Assembly: GCF_017654505.1 (NCBI RefSeq) | Contig: NC_054538.1 | Span: 50,541,489 to 50,605,488 of the forward strand | Source: Polyodon spathula | Taxonomy: Eukaryota > Chordata > Actinopteri > Acipenseriformes > Polyodontidae | Direction: 5' to 3' | Length of the DNA: 64,000 nt | Shown here: positions 1 to 10,690 of the stretch, in pieces | Position numbering within the stretch: the first letter of the stretch is position 1 | Layout: each line of letters begins with the position of its first letter | Notes under the pieces: generated by a model | Told to the model about the DNA's origin: nothing | Database searches by the model: none | Seen by the model: the letters and a program-made list of their open reading frames with translations, nothing else | Program-made: the position numbers and the translations under genes

Positions 1-1018
1 TTAACGTAATATTACTTTTAAAACAATATTCATGGTGTAATGAGTAGGTATGCTTTACATACAAAATCTATCCTTACAACTTTACTGAATTACTCAGTTG
101 TTATTTATGCACAACAAATCAAGTACAGTCTACATACCATTGTAAAGTCCAAGCGTACGTAACTAGCCGTATGTATTGCGCACAACAAATGTGTATTCTT
201 TTAACTAAATCTTAACATAAAACAGGCTGGACAGTAGCAAAGTACAACACATTTTAGCGAAGTTTGGAAAATTACCGCTAGGTGGCAGCCTAAAAACTAA
301 TACAATTATCAGGGACACAGAACACATGGCATTTTAGAAAGGTGTAATACTGTGTACTTTAGGTGGATATTTGCACCTATACAAACCCTGAAGTTAGTCA
401 CACCTCAAAGGGTATAATTTTTCAATCTGCAAAAGGTTAGTGCTACCCCCCCCCCCCCCTCAGTGTTTATATGTTATTGTACCATTGCTGTACCCTCTGT
501 TGTCCATGTTGTAGTGTATTCCTGATTTTGTATATTGCTATTTTTATGCACAATATACTTAGAACTACAAATTTAATATACTCTAGTTTGTTCTGTTTGT
601 CCAGTACAGATCACTAAAACATTTAGGCTCTGAACTATCTTTGTCCTACTGTAGACTGTAGACAATTATCTCTGTGCTACCTGTAGGATGTTTCTTGTAG
701 TTGTATTTTATTTTACTGCATTGTATTGTACTGTATTGATTGTATTTTATGAAATATTTTTCTTATAAACTTAAACTAACTATTGTTTGTGTGATGCGCT
801 TTGTAAACATACACCGGTATATCGGGGGATTAAGGACCAGTTTCCCAGCCAATCAGTACATATCCATTCTTGCAGTAACTTGTTCAAAGTTTTGGTGATT
901 AATCAGACAGGATCAACCTTTTCTAAATCCATGATGGCTGTCTCTTATATGTTACTATATAAATAATGTATTTACATTTATTTAAATGTGTTCTATGTGT
1001 ATAATAAATACGTTGCAG
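1..1018 (+). other. ppm1g: ppm1g intron, partial
   Basis: This stretch ends in a tttgcag-like acceptor (cgttgcag at 1011-1018) directly before a recognisable ppm1g exon, so it is read as the 3' part of the preceding intron. I find no upstream ppm1g exon in it; the catalytic-core exons must lie left of the window. It holds a poly-C run at about 449-462 and is otherwise AT-rich without a recognisable repeat. Confidence 0.75.
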
Positions 1019-1118
1019 GAACGTGATGAGCAGCCAGGAAGTGGTGCATTTTGTCAGTGAACGGATAAAGCACAAAGATAATGGTGAAGTTCAGCCCCTG
1101 TCTTCCATAGTGGAAGAG
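1019..1118 (+). CDS. ppm1g: ppm1g penultimate exon (protein phosphatase 1G, PP2C family)
   Basis: PPM1G is a nuclear Mg/Mn-dependent serine/threonine phosphatase of the PP2C family, linked to splicing-factor and histone dephosphorylation. The exon starts with G completing a split codon, then reads NVMSSQEVVHFVSERIK and ends PLSSIVEE, which matches the end of the vertebrate PPM1G catalytic domain. It is bounded by a cag acceptor and a gtaagt donor. The donor leaves the frame at phase 0 and the next exon resumes in that frame with [16 protein letters not shown]. The start has no ATG role, because this is an internal exon. Identity is from memory of the human protein; I see no stop or frameshift. 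Confidence 0.93.
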
Positions 1119-1397
1119 GTAAGTAGTGGTGTTTTTTTTTTTTTGTTGTTGTTTTTTAAACATAGATTTTTATTTGGAGAACAGTTATATCCAAGTTTTG
1201 TATTGGATACGTGTAATATGCCGGTTTTAAATCAACATCTATTTGGTTAAAATATTTTCAGTTTAGTGGTCTTCCGTGCTGTATTTTAATGTATAACTTA
1301 ACATGCAATAGACATTTATTGACAACAAAAGCATAATATATTTATTGAGTCTGGAGGCAATTTTCAACACAGCTAAAAATGTCCTCTTCCTCTACAG

Positions 1398-1589
1398 CTG
1401 TTGGATCAGTGCTTGGCACCTGACACTTCAGGGGATGGAACTGGTTGTGATAACATGACTTGCATTATCATCACATTTTCACCACACCGCTCCAGTTGCC
1501 AATCTGACAGCAGCAGGAAGAGGAAAGATGATCAGGGCTCGGTGGAGAAAAATGGAAATGGCAGCAGCAAGAAAACTAAAATAGAATAA
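1398..1589 (+). CDS. ppm1g: ppm1g last exon (C-terminus)
   Basis: This exon follows a pyrimidine-rich tract and cag acceptor (1391-1397) and reads on in phase 0 from the previous exon. It carries the last conserved PP2C motif, [14 protein letters not shown]; the Asp of DNMT is a metal-binding residue in PP2C enzymes. The tail is short, hydrophilic and lysine-rich (RKRK, then KKTKIE before TAA at 1587-1589). This agrees with the basic, nuclear-localising C-terminus of vertebrate PPM1G, though the tail is weakly conserved. Both exons together encode the last roughly 95 residues and look intact, so ppm1g is probably functional. Confidence 0.93.
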   Translation: MLDQCLAPDTSGDGTGCDNMTCIIITFSPHRSSCQSDSSRKRKDDQGSVEKNGNGSSKKTKIE

Positions 1590-1702
1590 CACCAGCCAGT
1601 TATATATATTTTTTTTTTGTAAGCAAACAGACTTTAAGTAGACATGATGATTTACTTGTTAAAGTATTGTTGTATTCCTTTCTTTTTCATTTAGTTTTTA
1701 CT

Positions 1703-1708
1703 AATAAA
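1703..1708 (+). promoter_or_regulatory. ppm1g: ppm1g poly(A) signal
   Basis: A canonical AATAAA lies 114 bases after the ppm1g stop codon, implying a 3'UTR of about 130-140 bases. No other AATAAA lies closer to the stop. Confidence 0.7.
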
Positions 1709-1829
1709 GGATTTAAGTGACCATATTTTAAATTAAACCCCTTTTATAAAGAAGTTTATTTATTGTGATGTTAGTATTATACAGATACACAGACCATACA
1801 TAAATACACCCAAATACACGACCAAATAG

Positions 1830-3400
1830 AATGATGGAGCAGGCTGACCGGGAGTGAGCTGCACCTCTGTGTTGTTCACTAACAGTGAAGACTGCCCAAG
1901 TACTGTGACCAGCTCAGTCAGGCAGGAAGACCTTGTGGCATTCCGACCCATTAAGCTGTTGCTCTGGGTCGGGGCTCCTGAATGGCTGCATTGAGCTGTA
2001 TGGGTCTGTCCAACAGGACTGTTGACACCTTATAAAATGCCACAGCAGCGTCCACACGTTCCCAATAGAGGTACAAGTGGAGCATCTTACAGACGTGGTG
2101 TCTGCCTCGTGGGTTCGACCCCACGACTTGTCCCATGACAGTAATACTGCAGTTTTGCAGGATATGTTGATGAGAGGAATTCCTTCTATATTAAAGGTCT
2201 ATCTGGCAGCCATTCAGCTTGCCATGTAAAATTGACTCATCTCCCCAGGAGCTCAGCTTCCTGGTGGGGCAAAACATTCTGAAAATGGTTTGGCGTCTTC
2301 AGCCGCCTATGAAGGATATTGTTCCTTGCTGGAGGTTAAACATGGTGCGCAATGCACTCCTTGAAGCCTCCATTTGAGCCCATGCATTCAGTTGAGCTCG
2401 AATGTTATCGCTCAAGTGACTGTTTACTTGCTATCACCTTCACAAAGCGGGTGAATGAGATGCAGGGGTTGTGCTTAATTTAGAGGCCAGTACAGGAGTT
2501 GTGCTTTGTATCGATCCTGCTTTTTGCCAAATGCTATCTTGGCATTCCATGTCAACCAATCTGTGATTTGGAGGTTTCTTTCCACCTCCTTCCAGTCTGA
2601 CAGAGCTGCAGCTCCATATGCTCTGCCCAGTGTGGGACCTGGTGTGTTATGTTGACCGAATAAAAAGCTGGAGGCATGGTCAAGCCCTGCAGAGGCAGAG
2701 GCTGTCCAAATGGATTGCAGATACATGCAGAACTGCCTATGAGCGCCAACTTGGCCCTTCCAGGAAGCTCACTTACCATTTCTTCAACAACATGGCAACT
2801 TTGTGGGCTTTATTCCAGGGTGCATCTCTTTAATGACATTTGCAATGCAGCAGTGTGGGCTATTACCCATACCTTTACAAGGTTCTACAGACTTAGGTCA
2901 TGGATCTACAAACACCCTGGCTTTGGAACTAGAGTATTAAGGACAACTTCCAGGTCAACCCTTACAAATAGACATAGAGGTGAGTTTCTCCCTCAATGGT
3001 TAGCCCTAGCTAATTTGTATTGGACTTCCTCATGGTAATGCGCAAGGTGGCCTTGGCCTAGCCTTGTGGCATTCCAGTTTGTCTGCAATATTACCTTGCG
3101 TTAGCTTTGGTATTTCTACCCATAAGAGTGGTTACATTTTGTACTTGATAGGGAACGTTGTGTTATTATCATAACCCTGGTTCCCTGAAATAGAAATGTA
3201 ACCATTAACCTTCAAGGTGGTTGCATCCATGATCCATCTTGAAGGAAAAATGATATCTGCGTCTGCTGTCCAGTTATGCCCTCGGGGGGCGGGCACGACT
3301 GAGTCACAGGCTCTGAGTTACAGCTTTGATATATTGTAGTCAGGTTACCAGGGTCTTTAAGATAAACACCCATGAGGTAATGGTTACATTTCTATTTCCC
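1830..3400 (+). mobile_element. DIRS-type retrotransposon, 3' fragment with tyrosine recombinase
   Basis: DIRS elements encode Gag, reverse transcriptase/RNase H and a tyrosine recombinase instead of an integrase. This copy holds only the recombinase part and the terminal repeat region. It is clearly alignable by eye with the second DIRS copy near 51.3-52.4 kb. Recombinase fragments include LCPVWDLVCYVDRIKSW (from about 2619), and AVWAITHTFTRFYRL (about 2847-2891). The Tyr of RFYRL (2886-2888), the expected nucleophile, is present. The HxxR motif (HSTRG in copy 2) reads HFFNN here, so its Arg is lost. Several frameshifts break the ORF. The tail at 3060-3400 contains an inverted repeat typical of DIRS ends. 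It starts only about 120 bases past the ppm1g poly(A) signal. Confidence 0.8.
3187..3398. repeat. 20-bp inverted repeat in DIRS tail
   Basis: Positions 3187-3206 (gaaatagaaatgtaaccatt) and 3379-3398 are exact reverse complements, 172 bases apart. DIRS elements end in inverted repeats plus an internal complementary region, and the core aaatgtaaccatt recurs at the tail of the second DIRS copy (about 52378). This likely marks the 3' end of the element. Confidence 0.75.
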
Positions 3401-4747
3401 ACATGTGTTTTTTGGTGGTGTTTCAGTCCTAGTGTGTTTTTTTTTTTTCTATATCAAAGATAGATTGGTTGAATGGTGTTCTATCGTCATACATTTTCTT
3501 ATGTTTTCCTATATTCATATCAACCATAATGTCTTGTGGGTTATTCCCCATGGAATTTTCACAACACATGTGATGTCAAATAAATCCTTTTTAAAACTAA
3601 AGCCAATGAAAGCAATGGGGAGAAATATGAAGTGTTCAAATATTTAAATAGAGATAATGTTTTTAAACTAGTGTTAAAAGGTGCCTGTAGTGGCAGAAAT
3701 CCTTTATTTTGCATTTTATAACTACAGTTTATAAAATGGGCATTTTAAATACTCTATCCTGATTGGTCAAAACAGGTCCCATGGGGGTGTTGAAATTACA
3801 GCATATCGCCATGGGTTGGCACTTTTTTCAAAAACGGGCAAATCACTGGCAGATATCCATACATTAGAATTTAAAAACAAAAACGGCAGACATAGGAATT
3901 TATCGCAATAAACATGACCGACGAGATTTATGTTGAACTTTTGGGAAACCGAAGTGTACATGAGATTAATCTGAACCCGACACTAATGATTAATTAAAGC
4001 AGTAAAAAAAAATGCAAAAGTATTCAAATAAATTCAAAACTCGCCATTCTGATCGCTCGGTTTCTTCTCCCTGAACTACAGAGTTTCCCTATTTAATTTT
4101 CAAAATAAATAGTTTAAAAAATATCTATTAAACTTTCAGCTTTTCACAAAATATTTGGGTCCCTCTTAAAAGAGACTTTAGGGTTAAAAGATGGACCCAC
4201 CCCCTGCGCAGCTGTGTGATCCGATGAAGAACATTTATAAATTCATCTCTACAGTTCCTGCCATACCTTTTAAATGTGTCCAGGTATGATGGTATCATGT
4301 TTTCTGTTGTGCCCTGCATGGTTTAAAATTGTTTCTTAGCACTGGCCCTGTAGTTCTCCGCGTTACCAAGCTGTAAATTGCAGTCAGTTTGATAAGTAAG
4401 CGGGTATTTCATACAAATATCGTCATTCTCGCCACTATGAAGCTGTAGCACAAATCTGTTATGGGTACCTCCCGTTACTACCCCGGATAACAGGATTATT
4501 AAAAAAAAACAAAAAAAAAAAACAAAAAAACGCACTCACCTGATACTATTGCCCGTCTTGTGAGGATGGGTCTGCGTGATTTAAAGGCTGTCTTATTTGT
4601 GCTGTGTCATGATGAAAATGGGCAGTAATATTTTACTTTAAAATGTAATTAATAAACCAAGAATTACAAGAAGTGTAACGAATCAAAACTCCACTTTCAA
4701 TGGCAATGTTCAATTCAACATCTGAAATTATTTTTTTTAATTTAATG

Positions 4748-4749
<2 letters not shown>
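3401..4749. other. unclassified AT-rich intergenic DNA
   Basis: No exon, RNA gene or repeat family is recognised. The stretch has an A-rich interrupted run at about 4501-4530 and small ORFs of no recognisable family. Confidence 0.5.

Positions 4750-4783
<34 letters not shown>
4750..4783. repeat. poly-T tract
   Basis: Thirty-four consecutive T followed by GTTTTTT. It may be the A-tail of a minus-strand retroposon, but no LINE or SINE body is recognisable beside it. Confidence 0.9.
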
Positions 4784-4784
<1 letters not shown>

Positions 4785-5203
4785 TTTTTTAAGGGACTCT
4801 TTTTTTCAAGTTCAGGCAGAGGTGGAGGGATATTTAATAAAAATTACGTTTTTTATTAATTAAAACATGTTTTTATGTTTTTTTTGTTTTTTGTTTTTGT
4901 TTTTTTGGTAATGTTGGTTGATCTATTTTATAAGCACAATAAGGCACTTCGGGGTGTGGGATATACTCTAATATCCACACGCCCCGGACGGTTAAAGCTT
5001 CTTGGCTTCGTCAATGTTGATACTGAAATATCAGCTATTAATTATTTACTGAGTAAGAAACTGCGCGTTAATGTTGTAATATTCCAGTGTCCCAGAAAAG
5101 GGTAAGAAAAACAAGCTTAGCAGCCACAGAAAACAGGATGTCACTTCAGACTCCAGTGTGCAAAAAAAAAAATCTGAAAGTTTTCAGAAGAACCTCATTA
5201 ATA
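4784..5203. other. unclassified intergenic DNA
   Basis: T-rich, interrupted (TTTTTG)-like sequence at 4862-4905 and then unremarkable DNA. Small ORFs of up to about 76 codons have no recognisable family. Confidence 0.5.
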
Positions 5204-5222
5204 AACACACACACACACACAC
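5204..5222. repeat. short CA microsatellite
   Basis: About nine CA units are seen directly in the sequence. Confidence 0.9.
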
Positions 5223-5275
5223 ATCCAATGCAAGCTTACTGTATGTATCGCAAGCAGCATCAATTACGTGTACAT

Positions 5276-5370
5276 AAACTTTATTTTTATTTAAATTATA
5301 AAAACATGATTACTGTTCTATGTAATGTATTTTAAAGTACATGCAAATGTTTTATTCCATATATATGGAA
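5276..5370 (+). repeat. interspersed repeat, copy 1 (partner at 17043-17136)
   Basis: This block and the reverse complement of 17043-17136 share long stretches, e.g. aaaacatgattactgttct and aatgttttattccat. No protein or TIR family is recognised. It is probably part of a short non-autonomous transposon. Confidence 0.7.
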
Positions 5371-5553
5371 TATCTTTAAGATAATAGGACTTTCAATCTA
5401 ATATATAACTAGTTGTTATGGTGATATCACCAGGAACTTATGCAAATTAGTACCATGGAAGGTTTGAATCTTCCTTCTGTAATGTGTTCCAAAACCTTTG
5501 AAAGCCAAAACGTACCCTTTGTTATAGCCCTATTTGTAATTTACGAGTTCCTT

Positions 5554-5817
5554 CTGTGAAATAACTAAATGGGCTTTTAAATCGGCCAAGCCTTAATTTT
5601 TCATTTACAGACAGTACATACAAACGAGATTGCAACGTGTTAATATACTCGACTAATCTTTATTGAAGCTATAATGAAAAATAAAGTATTTTATGCTGGA
5701 CGCACTTTATTACAATCCTTATACATAACTGTATTTACATGAATAAAGTGGAGTCGCTTCTACTTTTAAATGAAAAAGTAAGACTTTAATTTAAAAGCCC
5801 ATTTAGTTATTTCACAG
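5554..5817. mobile_element. fold-back/MITE-like element with perfect 29-bp inverted repeats
   Basis: Positions 5554-5582 and 5789-5817 are perfect 29-bp reverse complements that begin ctgtgaaataacta, and the similarity continues imperfectly inward (ttaatttttcattt against ttactttttcattt). The 264-bp size and structure fit a MITE. No target duplication was confirmed and the family is unknown. Confidence 0.65.
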
Positions 5818-6381
5818 AAAAAAAAACTGGACATTAAATCAGTTTTACTATTAACATGTTTCTTAGTTGTGATTGAGATACAGAAATGGTTAAAAGGTAT
5901 CAATTTAAATTAACAGCGAGTAGAAGGGGTAAAATTACCTTTTAACATTGTTTGCCACCCTCTGATTTGCTAAGAACCATGTAAAAATCTCCTAACAGTG
6001 GACTGCTGAGGAGATAGTCCTGCCACAGCTCTTCACCTCTTCCAAAGCTTGTCTGGAAGCTGTAGAGGTTTCCATCTTTTATCACTGCTAAGTAAAGGGT
6101 TTTTTATATTTATTAGGATAGCTTTTTCTTAGCTGTTGTATCAATGTAATTATTTAATCACTAATAAAACATGCATACAGCCGCCAAGTGATATTACCCA
6201 GTACAACCTATCCTGTGTTATGTTCTAGTTTAAATATCCTCGTAAAGATTAGAATTATTTACACATGGACAAACTGTATTAATTTTAATGCCTTTTTAAT
6301 AATCAATTTCAAAGGCACCTTTAGACATAATCAATAACTGTTTAGTATCAATTACTGTCTAAAGCAATTACCAACTGCACA

Positions 6382-6410
6382 TACACTGAACGAAAATTTA
6401 AATGCAACAA
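6382..6410. mobile_element. probable Tc1-like terminal repeat remnant
   Basis: tacactgaacgaaaatttaa and the following tgcaaca resemble the end of fish Tc1 elements of the type CACTGAACAAAAATATAAACGCAAC, as I remember them. Only the end is present, directly beside the hairpin at 6420-6505. Confidence 0.4.
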
Positions 6411-6419
6411 TTTTAAAGA

Positions 6420-6505
6420 TTTAGAAGCAAGTAGTTTTTCGAGATTTACAATTATACTGTATTTACAGTATAATTGTAAATCTTGAAAAACTACTCACTT
6501 CTAAA
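6420..6505. repeat. near-perfect 42-bp-arm palindrome
   Basis: Arms 6420-6461 and 6464-6505 are reverse complements with about three mismatches and a 2-base centre. The arms contain tttacaattatactgta and its complement. It would form a long hairpin. Confidence 0.85.
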
Positions 6506-6545
6506 GATTTTGTAGTCATCTTTGTATTACTTTAGTATAAATACA

Positions 6546-6770
6546 TGTTAATTTGGATTCATATGTTGTTTTTTTCTGACTTTATGTGAACGAAAAGACA
6601 CACATTTTCCCATTGGAAATAGTGATATTTTGAAATATCACTGTCCTGGTCACAAAAGCAAAGTTTGTGGGGAATAATAGCCATTTTCTATACTTCTGAG
6701 GCATAAGCAATTAGGAAATAACACTTACTACCCAGAAACAAAAAAAATAAATAAAAATTGTTACACAGTG
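6546..6770 (-). mobile_element. half copy of the palindromic element found at 22.1-22.5 kb
   Basis: The block from ttaatttggattcatatgtt to the end at gttacacagtgttatt is nearly identical to 22299-22515. Only one arm of that palindrome is present, so this is a deletion derivative or a half-element. No coding capacity. Confidence 0.85.
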
Positions 6771-8050
6771 TTATTATACGTGATTATAGTAATTACTGTT
6801 TACACATATTGTTCACTCAGCCGAGGTTTCTGTTAGTTCCTCAGCGGCCTTGTGCCCCGCACAAAGCCACGGGCTCCGCTGGCCATTCCCCGGGATCGAA
6901 CAACCTTAAGCTACTTGTGTTCTCTCTCAGGCTGCTAACTTCGCTTGAAGTAATAAATATGTCATTTTAAATAAAAATGTTGTTTTTTGTTAATGAAAAT
7001 TATACTAAAGGAACGGTAAGTGAACTGTTACTGTGTTATGTGAGGATTTGTTTCTGTGTGTTTTTTTCACATAAATACTAACGCAGCTGCTGGCTTGAGC
7101 TGTCTTGCATTAGACCGAGATGCGCACTTCAGGTTAAGCTGCTTGCAGTTTTCCCATAGTGTCTTGTTGCCACATTAGTTCTGTTTGCAGAATGAGTGTG
7201 AAAACTGTTAGCTAACAGTAGGTTTGGTAACTGTAGGTCTCAGACCTGCTCCCGTTCCTGCCAGTACTTTGTACAACGAACAAGGTTCCCTTGCTGATTC
7301 ACTAGCAGTTGCTGGTTCAGGTCTGACTGCTCGCAGTCCTTCCTGCAGTGTTTCATTGACGCTCTGGTTTCTGCTTGCAGTGCCATTGCAAAGGCTGTCA
7401 GGAATCTGACAATGGGCTTCCTCTAGTTTTAGCGCTGTGTTTCGTTAAGCCAGAAGCTTTATAGTTGGGCACACCTATATATTGCTTCTTTGGTAACTAG
7501 ATCACAGACCTACCACCGTTCTTAGTGAATGAGGTTAGGCCTACTGTACTGTAACCTGTGTACCGTCCCATACTGTGTACACCGCACCATGCCTTGTGCA
7601 CCATTACCATGGGTATGGTACAGTGTGCACCATGTCGTGTGTACCGTACAATTATTTATTTTTTGGTTACTAGTACTAAATACTGTACTGTTATAGTAGT
7701 TAAGACTAGTCTCCCAGTGGAGGGCAGGCATGGCAGATGCACTGCCTGTTTGGGTCCAGAGCAAGTTAAAGAGGCACTCACTAACTGCAACTCCTGTGAG
7801 TTATGTGCGTCTTTTTCTGAGCACACACTCTAGAACTGTGTCTTGTAGCTTGAGGGAGCGATCCTCGTCCATTCCACCTGGACAAGGCTCCCCTCCTCAG
7901 CTCAGTAATAGGGATAGATCCTCCTCTGATGGCTCTGTACCAAGGAAGAGCAGGAAAGCTTCATGTAGCACACTGCCTTTGCAGTCCTCCTCATCTTCTC
8001 CTTCTCCTTCTCCCTCTCCCTCTCCAGCACTGGGGTATGTAAGCGATGCT
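6771..8050 (+). mobile_element. probable DIRS Gag 5' fragment
   Basis: At about 7726-7833 one frame reads GRCTACLGPEQVKEALTN followed by CNSCELC. The CxxC LGPE...CxxC pattern resembles the N-terminal zinc-like motif of fish DIRS ORF1. A frame change follows, then a Ser/Pro-rich stretch (7860-8030) encoded by a CTCCCT-type purine/pyrimidine run. The 7000-7530 part contains repeated gctgctggctt and gttgctggttca motifs and may be the element's 5' untranslated region. No RT or recombinase follows, so it is a truncated scrap. A cellular exon is less likely because the frame is broken. Confidence 0.5.
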
Positions 8051-8355
8051 GCATGTTTTAATAATAATAAAAGATTGAAACAAAATGGCACAGTGGCCAA
8101 AATAAACAGACAAACCGACATGGAACAAAACACACAAGTATTGCTCTGGTGTATACCCAGCATGCATAGCAATTGCTCATATTTCTATATTTATCAGTTC
8201 TCTTTACTTACGTTCCACCTTTGAACACAACCTCGATCAGCCAAAGCTGTGGGTTTTTATACATGTGACCGTCTCCAGATTAGTAATAAATGAATCAATC
8301 TGGAGATAGTGACATTCTGCATGGGTTTAGCTGGATGGGGTATTTTAACCCATAT
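8051..8355. other. unclassified, partly LTR-like DNA
   Basis: The string ggccaaaataaa followed by agacaaac occurs here (about 8096) and again near 22572, so both may be scraps of one LTR family. At 8273-8311 there is a short inverted repeat (ctccagatt / aatctggag). Nothing else is recognised. Confidence 0.4.
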
Positions 8356-8872
8356 ATACACTGAGTATACAAAACATTAGGAACACCTTCTTAATATTGA
8401 GTTGCACCCCCTTTTGCCCTCAGAGCAGCTTCAATTCCTCGGGGCATGGACTCTACAAGGTGTTGAAAGCGTTCCACAGGGATGCTGGCCCATGTTGACT
8501 CCAGTGCTTCCCACAGTTGTGTCAAGTTGGCTGGTAGTGGATCTCTACTCCGAATAGCTTGTTCCATCTCATCCCACAGATGCTCAATTGGATTGAGATC
8601 TGGTGACTGGGCAGGCCACTGCAGTAAGCTGAATTCACTGAAATGTTCGTGGAACCATTCCTGGACAATCCTAGCCTTGTGGCATGGGACATGGGGCATT
8701 ATCCTGCTGAAAAAATCCACTAGCAGATGGATACACTGCTGCCATGAAGGGATGTACCTGATTCGCAATGATGTTCAGATATCCTGTGGCATTCAAACGT
8801 TGCTCCACTTTTATCAAGGAGCCCAATATGTGTCATGAAAACACACCCCACACCAACACCCCACCACCACCA
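8356..8872 (-). mobile_element. Tc1/mariner transposon fragment with C-terminal transposase
   Basis: The left edge cactgagtatacaaaacatt is a typical fish Tc1-type terminal repeat. The minus strand reads the transposase C-terminus: ARIVQEWFHEHFSEFSLL, PAQSPDLNPIEHLWDEME (with the third catalytic Glu) and, at the end, RAKGGATQY. DD34E transposases cut and paste at TA sites. The first two catalytic Asp and the other terminal repeat are missing. The element stops at 8872 exactly where L1 sequence begins, so its N-terminal half was lost by deletion at that junction. Confidence 0.88.
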
Positions 8873-10690
8873 GTTGAGTCCCTTGACATTCCAACTAATG
8901 AAATTAATAGGGAGGCTAGATGAATTACTATTACCATTTGTAGTCATTGTAATGTATGAATTTTAAGGAAATTATCAGTACCGGACAATGTATAAAAAGG
9001 TAGCAAAACCAAAAAACCCAATATAACAGGAAAAGGGGAAAAAAAGCAACAGTGGTAGCATCTTTACAAAAAAGATACATGCCCAGACAAACAACAAATG
9101 TTTGTCTTGCATACATCTTGTGGACTTCACATGAGATAGGTACTCCTCATTGGCTGCTCCACAAGTCAAAACACACTTAAAAATCAACCTTAGCAGTAAA
9201 ACGCAATTACTGAATGGGTTAACTCTCAACTATGAGTACAGCATCTTGATACAAACTTATATATACGCACAAACATACCACATGTACAAACATATACGCT
9301 AAAAAGAGTGCATATATTGTAATATACATTCAAAGCTGTTTTTAATGTGCATAATAATAATAGTAGTAGTAGTAGTAGTGATAATAATAAAATATATACA
9401 CCCATACATACACACATATATGTTAAACAGGGTGCGCATGCAGTAAATACAATCAAGGCGATTTTTTATGTACTTAATAATAGTAGTAAAAATAATAATA
9501 ATTTTTAATCACTGCTGGCATTAGGCATTCAACTGCAGTCGTTTATTGTGGGGGGGGGTCACTTTGGAATTGCCAGAAATAAAGGTGCAAAATGAAATAA
9601 TAATAAACCCTGTGCGGGCATGAATGAATGTAAACCCTGAGGTCCTATCGCTGTAATGATAGTGCATACGGTCTGAGAACTAGGTCACTACCCGGTAATA
9701 TAATAAAGCCAACTAGAGTAATTATCAGCATTAACAAGCTAATTAACATTGGAAAAAATCAGAAACAATAATTTTGTTAGATAGTCCACAAAGGAGCTTA
9801 ACTCAGACTGGTTAGAGATATACAATGTCTCATCTGGGGTACATGTGGTGCCTGTAAAATGTCTTTGCTTCTTCAGGAGAGTCGAACAGCATCTGCTTCT
9901 ACCTGAAGGTAACACAAAGTTGAACAGGGTGAAGCAGCAAATTTAATCCCATCTTTGTACAGTTTGTCTTTGAAGGTTTTAAAGGTAGCACGGCAATTGG
10001 CGAGGTCAGCACTGAGATCCTGAAATGGAAATTTTGTGACCTCGAAGCATAAGCGGGCCCTGCTCTCTAGCCAGATGTAAAATCAGCTCCTTGGTCTGGT
10101 AGCGGTGCAAACGGACAAGCATTGCCCTGGGCCTCTCATCCTTGCCAGGCTTCGGGGCCTGGGATCGGTGCGCCCAATCCAGTTCAGGTGGTTATTCAAG
10201 AACCCCATCACAAAAGATCTCAAGAAAGAAATCTGCCATGAATTTCTTCAGTTTCTGTCGTTCCAATTCCTCGGAGAGACCAATGATGCACCAATTCTCC
10301 CTTCTGCTGCGGTGTTCCAGATCGTCCAGCTTTCCTTTAAGTTTCACGTTACCAGTAACCAATGCAGCACATGCTTCCTCCAACGCATGTCTCCGGTGTC
10401 AGTGGCAGAAACCTCCAGGTTGTTCAGGCGCTGTCTGTAGGAATTAACGGCTTCCTTTTAAGGCATCTAGAGATGTTTGTACTGCTTCAAAGGAGCTCCT
10501 AAAACCAACCATGAGAGCTGCTGAAAGGCCGTTGCACAGTTTCTCCAGCTCAGACACCAGCGGAGCCACAGAGATAGGTTCTTCCTGAGACTGAGAGTGA
10601 GGAACAGTCGTTGCATTAAAGACCTTTCACCACGAGGCATCAGATGTGACAAAACCTCAAAATCTGATGCTGCCAAGCGCTTTCCTTTCG
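8873..10690 (-). mobile_element. L1-like LINE, 5' half: ORF1 plus start of ORF2
   Basis: On the minus strand ORF1 runs from about 10676 to 9815 in several frames. A coiled-coil-like start is followed by LDDLEHRSRRENWCIIGL (about 10320), the L1 ORF1p coiled-coil/RRM junction motif. Further on are RPRAMLVRLHRYQTKE-like sequence and FDSPEEAKTFYRHHMYP near the C-terminus. ORF1p is an RNA-binding chaperone. After about 870 bases, ORF2 begins at 8947 with PINFISWNVKGLN, the start of the L1 endonuclease. It is cut off after about 25 codons by the Tc1 fragment at 8872. The rest of ORF2 is absent. The spacer holds (TAG)n/(TAA)n microsatellites around 9356-9390 and 9475-9505. Confidence 0.85.

Noticed and set aside
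7730..8224. 164-codon Ser/Pro-rich ORF as a possible novel gene
   Set aside because: The neighbouring frame carries a DIRS Gag-like CxxC motif and the Ser/Pro run is a simple repeat; frame and codon pattern do not support a host exon.
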